The position numbers were made by a program, and so were the translations under genes. The notes below the pieces were generated by a model, which saw only the letters and a program-made list of their open reading frames with translations, did not search any database and was not told where the DNA came from. Of a stretch of 8,271 bases of DNA, positions 6,147 through 8,271 are shown in pieces (positions within the stretch are counted from its first letter, which is position 1; each line of letters begins with the position of its first letter). Location: contig JALTMC010000050.1 of assembly GCA_027005175.1 (NCBI GenBank), positions 1 to 8,271 of the forward strand. The letters run 5' to 3'. This DNA is from Myxococcales bacterium. Its GTDB lineage: Bacteria; Myxococcota_C; UBA6777.

Positions 6147-6183
6147 AGAGAGAAGAAAGGAGAGAGGAGAGAGGAGAGAGAGA
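6147..6183. repeat. 37-nt homopurine (GA-rich) tract
   Basis: An uninterrupted purine run on the plus strand, including three copies of a 7-bp GGAGAGA unit (6159-6179), begins 30 bp beyond the slipin stop codon. In the slipin transcript it is a long C/U stretch in the 3' untranslated region. Such tracts are prone to slippage and can form triplex-type structures. It could also mark a transcript 3' end, but no hairpin precedes it. Confidence 0.8.
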
Positions 6184-6212
6184 TTCTGGAAAGAGAAAAC
6201 GTTGGAGAGAAC

Positions 6213-6986
6213 TTATAGATCTTTCATGAACGGAGCGATGAGATTCATCGGGAGAGGGAAGATCGTAGTGGAATTGTTTCCTTCGGAAGCAATCTCGATC
6301 AAGGTCTGCAGATAGCGAAGTTGCAATGCAGCAGGATCCTGGGAGAGCACCTGAGCAGCTTCCGCCAACTTGGCAGACGCTTGCATTTCACCTTCGGCAG
6401 CAATGATCTTCGCACGACGCTCACGCTCTGCTTCCGCTTGCTTCGCCATCGCGCGAACCATCTCGGGTGGCAAGTCCACATGCTTGAGTTCAACAAGACT
6501 CACTTTGATCCCCCAAGGATCCGTTTGCTCATCGAGAATCGTTTGCAGACGATCATTGATCTCATCGCGGTTGGAGAGCAAGTCGTCCAGTTCCACTTGC
6601 CCCAGAACATCGCGCAACTTGGTCTGTGCGAGCTGACTTGTGGCATAGAGATAATTCTCCACCTCAACAACAGCTTTGATAGGATCGATGACGCGAGAAT
6701 AGATCACCGCGTTCACCTTCACCGAAACATTGTCACGAGTGATAATATCTTGAGAGGGAACATCGTGAGTCAGCACACGTGTATCGATGCGCTCCATGGT
6801 ATCCACAAATGGGATCAGGAAGATCAGTCCAGGCCCCTTGGCTTTGTACAGCCGCCCCAGTCGAAAGACAACAGCCCGCTCATATTCACGTAAAATACGA
6901 ACGGCGGAAAATAGAATGAAAAGAAAAACCACGAGAGCAAAGACAATACCCATAGAAGGTAGATTGGCAGCTTGTCCAAAAAACAT
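6213..6986 (-). CDS. slipin/stomatin-like SPFH (Band 7) membrane protein
   Basis: A 257-residue membrane-anchored SPFH protein of the bacterial slipin group, which oligomerises on the membrane and is functionally linked to the NfeD protease. An N-terminal TM segment spans residues 13-29. The SPFH domain follows from about 31 to 190: [48 protein letters not shown]. The hallmark [16 protein letters not shown] helix lies at 178-193 and leads into an alanine/glutamate-rich coiled coil to about 215. The C-terminal hydrophobic tail contains [11 protein letters not shown] (243-253). In Pyrococcus the equivalent tail of PH1511 is the cleavage target of its NfeD partner PH1510. The frame stays open 14 codons further upstream to an ATG at 7028, but AGGAG 8 nt before the ATG at 6986 makes that the likely start. 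It follows the NfeD gene by 103 bp, presumably co-transcribed. Confidence 0.93.
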   Translation of the reverse strand: MFFGQAANLPSMGIVFALVVFLFILFSAVRILREYERAVVFRLGRLYKAKGPGLIFLIPFVDTMERIDTRVLTHDVPSQDIITRDNVSVKVNAVIYSRVIDPIKAVVEVENYLYATSQLAQTKLRDVLGQVELDDLLSNRDEINDRLQTILDEQTDPWGIKVSLVELKHVDLPPEMVRAMAKQAEAERERRAKIIAAEGEMQASAKLAEAAQVLSQDPAALQLRYLQTLIEIASEGNNSTTIFPLPMNLIAPFMKDL

Positions 6987-6994
6987 AGTGTGTT

Positions 6995-6999
6995 CTCCT
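6995..6999 (-). promoter_or_regulatory. ribosome binding site deciding the slipin start
   Basis: On the minus strand AGGAG is 8 nt before the ATG at 6986. The longer in-frame ATG at 7028 would place this site inside the gene and has no comparable site of its own; the 14 extra residues (including [13 protein letters not shown]) are not slipin-like. Confidence 0.7.
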
Positions 7000-7089
7000 A
7001 TTAATGATGAATATGGAAAATTCCACAAACCCCAGTCCCTTTTTGTTGAGGAGACAAGGATTTCTCAACCGTTGAAAACGTGGGAAGTA

Positions 7090-8271
7090 TCAAGTGGGTG
7101 ATTTGTCATCAGATGTGGCATTGTTGGTAACAGAAACCACTTGCAAGCGCAAGCCTTCCATCGACACAACTTTCACAGTCGTTCCCGGCTCCAAAGGCTC
7201 TCCTTCGCTGGCTTCGGCGTTCCATTGTTCGCCTCGGATCCGAACTGTTCCTTGAGGTTGTAGTACGGTTCGAACCACTCCAACCTCCCCAATCATTCCC
7301 TGCTCCGCACCCATGACAGGCTGACCATATGTCCTCATGATCGCAACTAAGATAGCTCCCAACAAAAGAGAGAGGACCCCCATCGTTGGGAGAATCGTTG
7401 ACAACGAGATCCGCAAGTTTGGATCGGGAGAATCGATCAGAAAGATGGAACCAATGGTGAGACTGATCATTCCACCTACGAACAGCAGCCCAAACGTTGG
7501 TGTCAGCAGCTCTGCAACCAGGAGTAAAACCCCCAGCAAGATCAACGCCAGCCCTCCATAGTTGATGGGTAGGATTTGAAAGGAGACAAAGGCCAAAAAC
7601 AAGCAGATGGCTCCGAGAACACCGGGGAAGATCGCACCGGGATGATAGATCTCCATCATGATCCCCCCCACACCAAACATCATAAGAAAATAGGCGATTT
7701 GGGGATTGGAGAAGAAGATCACAACCTTCTGTTTAAAGGTCATCTCCTGGTTGCGGATCACCATATTCTTGGTGTGCAGCACAACCTTGCGCTGTCCAAC
7801 AACAACAGTCTTCCCGTCGATTTTACGAAGCAAGTCCGAAACATCGTGAGCGATAACATCAATGACATTCATCTTAAGGGCCTCTGTGGCCGTAATCGAA
7901 GCACTCTCCACGACGGCCTTTTTGGCCCACTTAACATTGCGTTTGCGTCTCTTGGCGATCGCTTTGATAAAAGCCACAGTATCATTCAGAACCTTGGCTG
8001 CCATGTGTTTTCCAGCCGCTTTTTCGGGGTCTTTCCCACCACCCATCACCGGATGGGCTGCCCCAATATTCGTGCTTGGACTCATGGCTGCGATATGCCC
8101 AGCCATCGTGATAAACACACCTGCACTACCAGCCCGACCTCCCGATGGAGTGACAAACACTGCCACTGGGATATCAGCGTTGAGGATAGCCTTCACCATG
8201 GTACGGGTGGCCCGCAAATACCCTCCAGGCGTATCCAAACGAATAATTGCGAGCCCCGCATGAGAACGACT
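7090..8271 (-). CDS. NfeD-family membrane-bound serine protease, ClpP class (5' partial)
   Basis: The frame is open to the right edge. Codons upstream of LDTPGG read HAGLAIIR, so the apparent TTG start at 8238 is internal, and the signal peptide and N-terminus are missing. The visible part has three modules. First is a ClpP/crotonase-type protease: LDTPGGYL; the GGRAGSAG loop whose Ser (codon 8127-8125) matches the catalytic Ser of PH1510; SPSTNIGAAHPV; and a Lys about 44 residues later, before ND, as the likely general base. Second is a block of about four to six TM segments (about 7720-7330). Third is a C-terminal NfeD OB-fold (GMIGEVGVVRTVLQPQGTVRIRGEQW, with KVVSMEGLRLQV). This long form cleaves hydrophobic segments of slipins and is involved in membrane protein quality control. 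The next gene downstream is the slipin. It ends with a TGA at 7092-7090. Confidence 0.93.
   Translation of the reverse strand, partial: SRSHAGLAIIRLDTPGGYLRATRTMVKAILNADIPVAVFVTPSGGRAGSAGVFITMAGHIAAMSPSTNIGAAHPVMGGGKDPEKAAGKHMAAKVLNDTVAFIKAIAKRRKRNVKWAKKAVVESASITATEALKMNVIDVIAHDVSDLLRKIDGKTVVVGQRKVVLHTKNMVIRNQEMTFKQKVVIFFSNPQIAYFLMMFGVGGIMMEIYHPGAIFPGVLGAICLFLAFVSFQILPINYGGLALILLGVLLLVAELLTPTFGLLFVGGMISLTIGSIFLIDSPDPNLRISLSTILPTMGVLSLLLGAILVAIMRTYGQPVMGAEQGMIGEVGVVRTVLQPQGTVRIRGEQWNAEASEGEPLEPGTTVKVVSMEGLRLQVVSVTNNATSDDKSPT

Noticed and set aside
6022-6315. Plus-strand ORF across the purine tract
   Set aside because: Low-complexity Arg/Glu-rich composition, no RBS, and its end runs antisense into the slipin gene.

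Overview
The window is about 8.3 kb of a Gram-negative-type bacterial chromosome, probably a deltaproteobacterial or Myxococcota-like lineage. I infer this mainly from one membrane protein whose C-terminal domain resembles the Myxococcus MXAN_5187-type family, and from the chaperone-like AAA/VWA pair. The assignment is tentative. Coding density is ordinary. I see no tRNA, rRNA, insertion sequence, CRISPR array or phage gene.

Left part, plus strand (2-3297). A MoxR/CobS-like AAA+ ATPase, cut off by the left edge before its Walker A motif, is followed by a 618-residue CobT-like protein. The ATPase ends in an unexpected module that reads like the C-terminal domain of ribosomal protein L7/L12 (the ClpS-type fold), then an acidic tail. 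The partner has an HExxH zinc-peptidase-like motif at its N-terminus and a VWA domain with a DxSxS MIDAS motif at its C-terminus. A 254-bp gap separates the two genes. It holds a strong imperfect hairpin and two copies of a 32-bp direct repeat (30/32 identical, 72 bp apart), the second ending 20 bp before the VWA start codon.

Middle part, minus strand (3334-5852). A two-gene unit converges on the VWA gene. The promoter-proximal gene encodes a two-TM sensor-like membrane protein with an MXAN_5187-type C-terminus. Its predicted extracytoplasmic domain is interrupted by a highly basic, six-cysteine insert that ends in 13 arginines and 5 lysines. The second gene overlaps it by an ATGA and encodes a small NrdG-like radical SAM / 4Fe-4S protein with no ribonucleotide reductase gene in view.

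Right part, minus strand (6213-8271). A classic NfeD-slipin pair: a membrane-bound ClpP-class serine protease (5' end beyond the right edge) followed by a stomatin/slipin SPFH protein. The 360-bp gap between slipin and the sensor gene holds no convincing gene. It does hold a 37-nt pure purine tract and a 12-bp perfect palindrome.

The NfeD-slipin pair is a well-known membrane quality-control module. The ATPase and VWA protein probably form a MoxR/VWA-type remodelling complex. Whether the radical SAM protein and the sensor belong to the same pathway is inference from proximity only.
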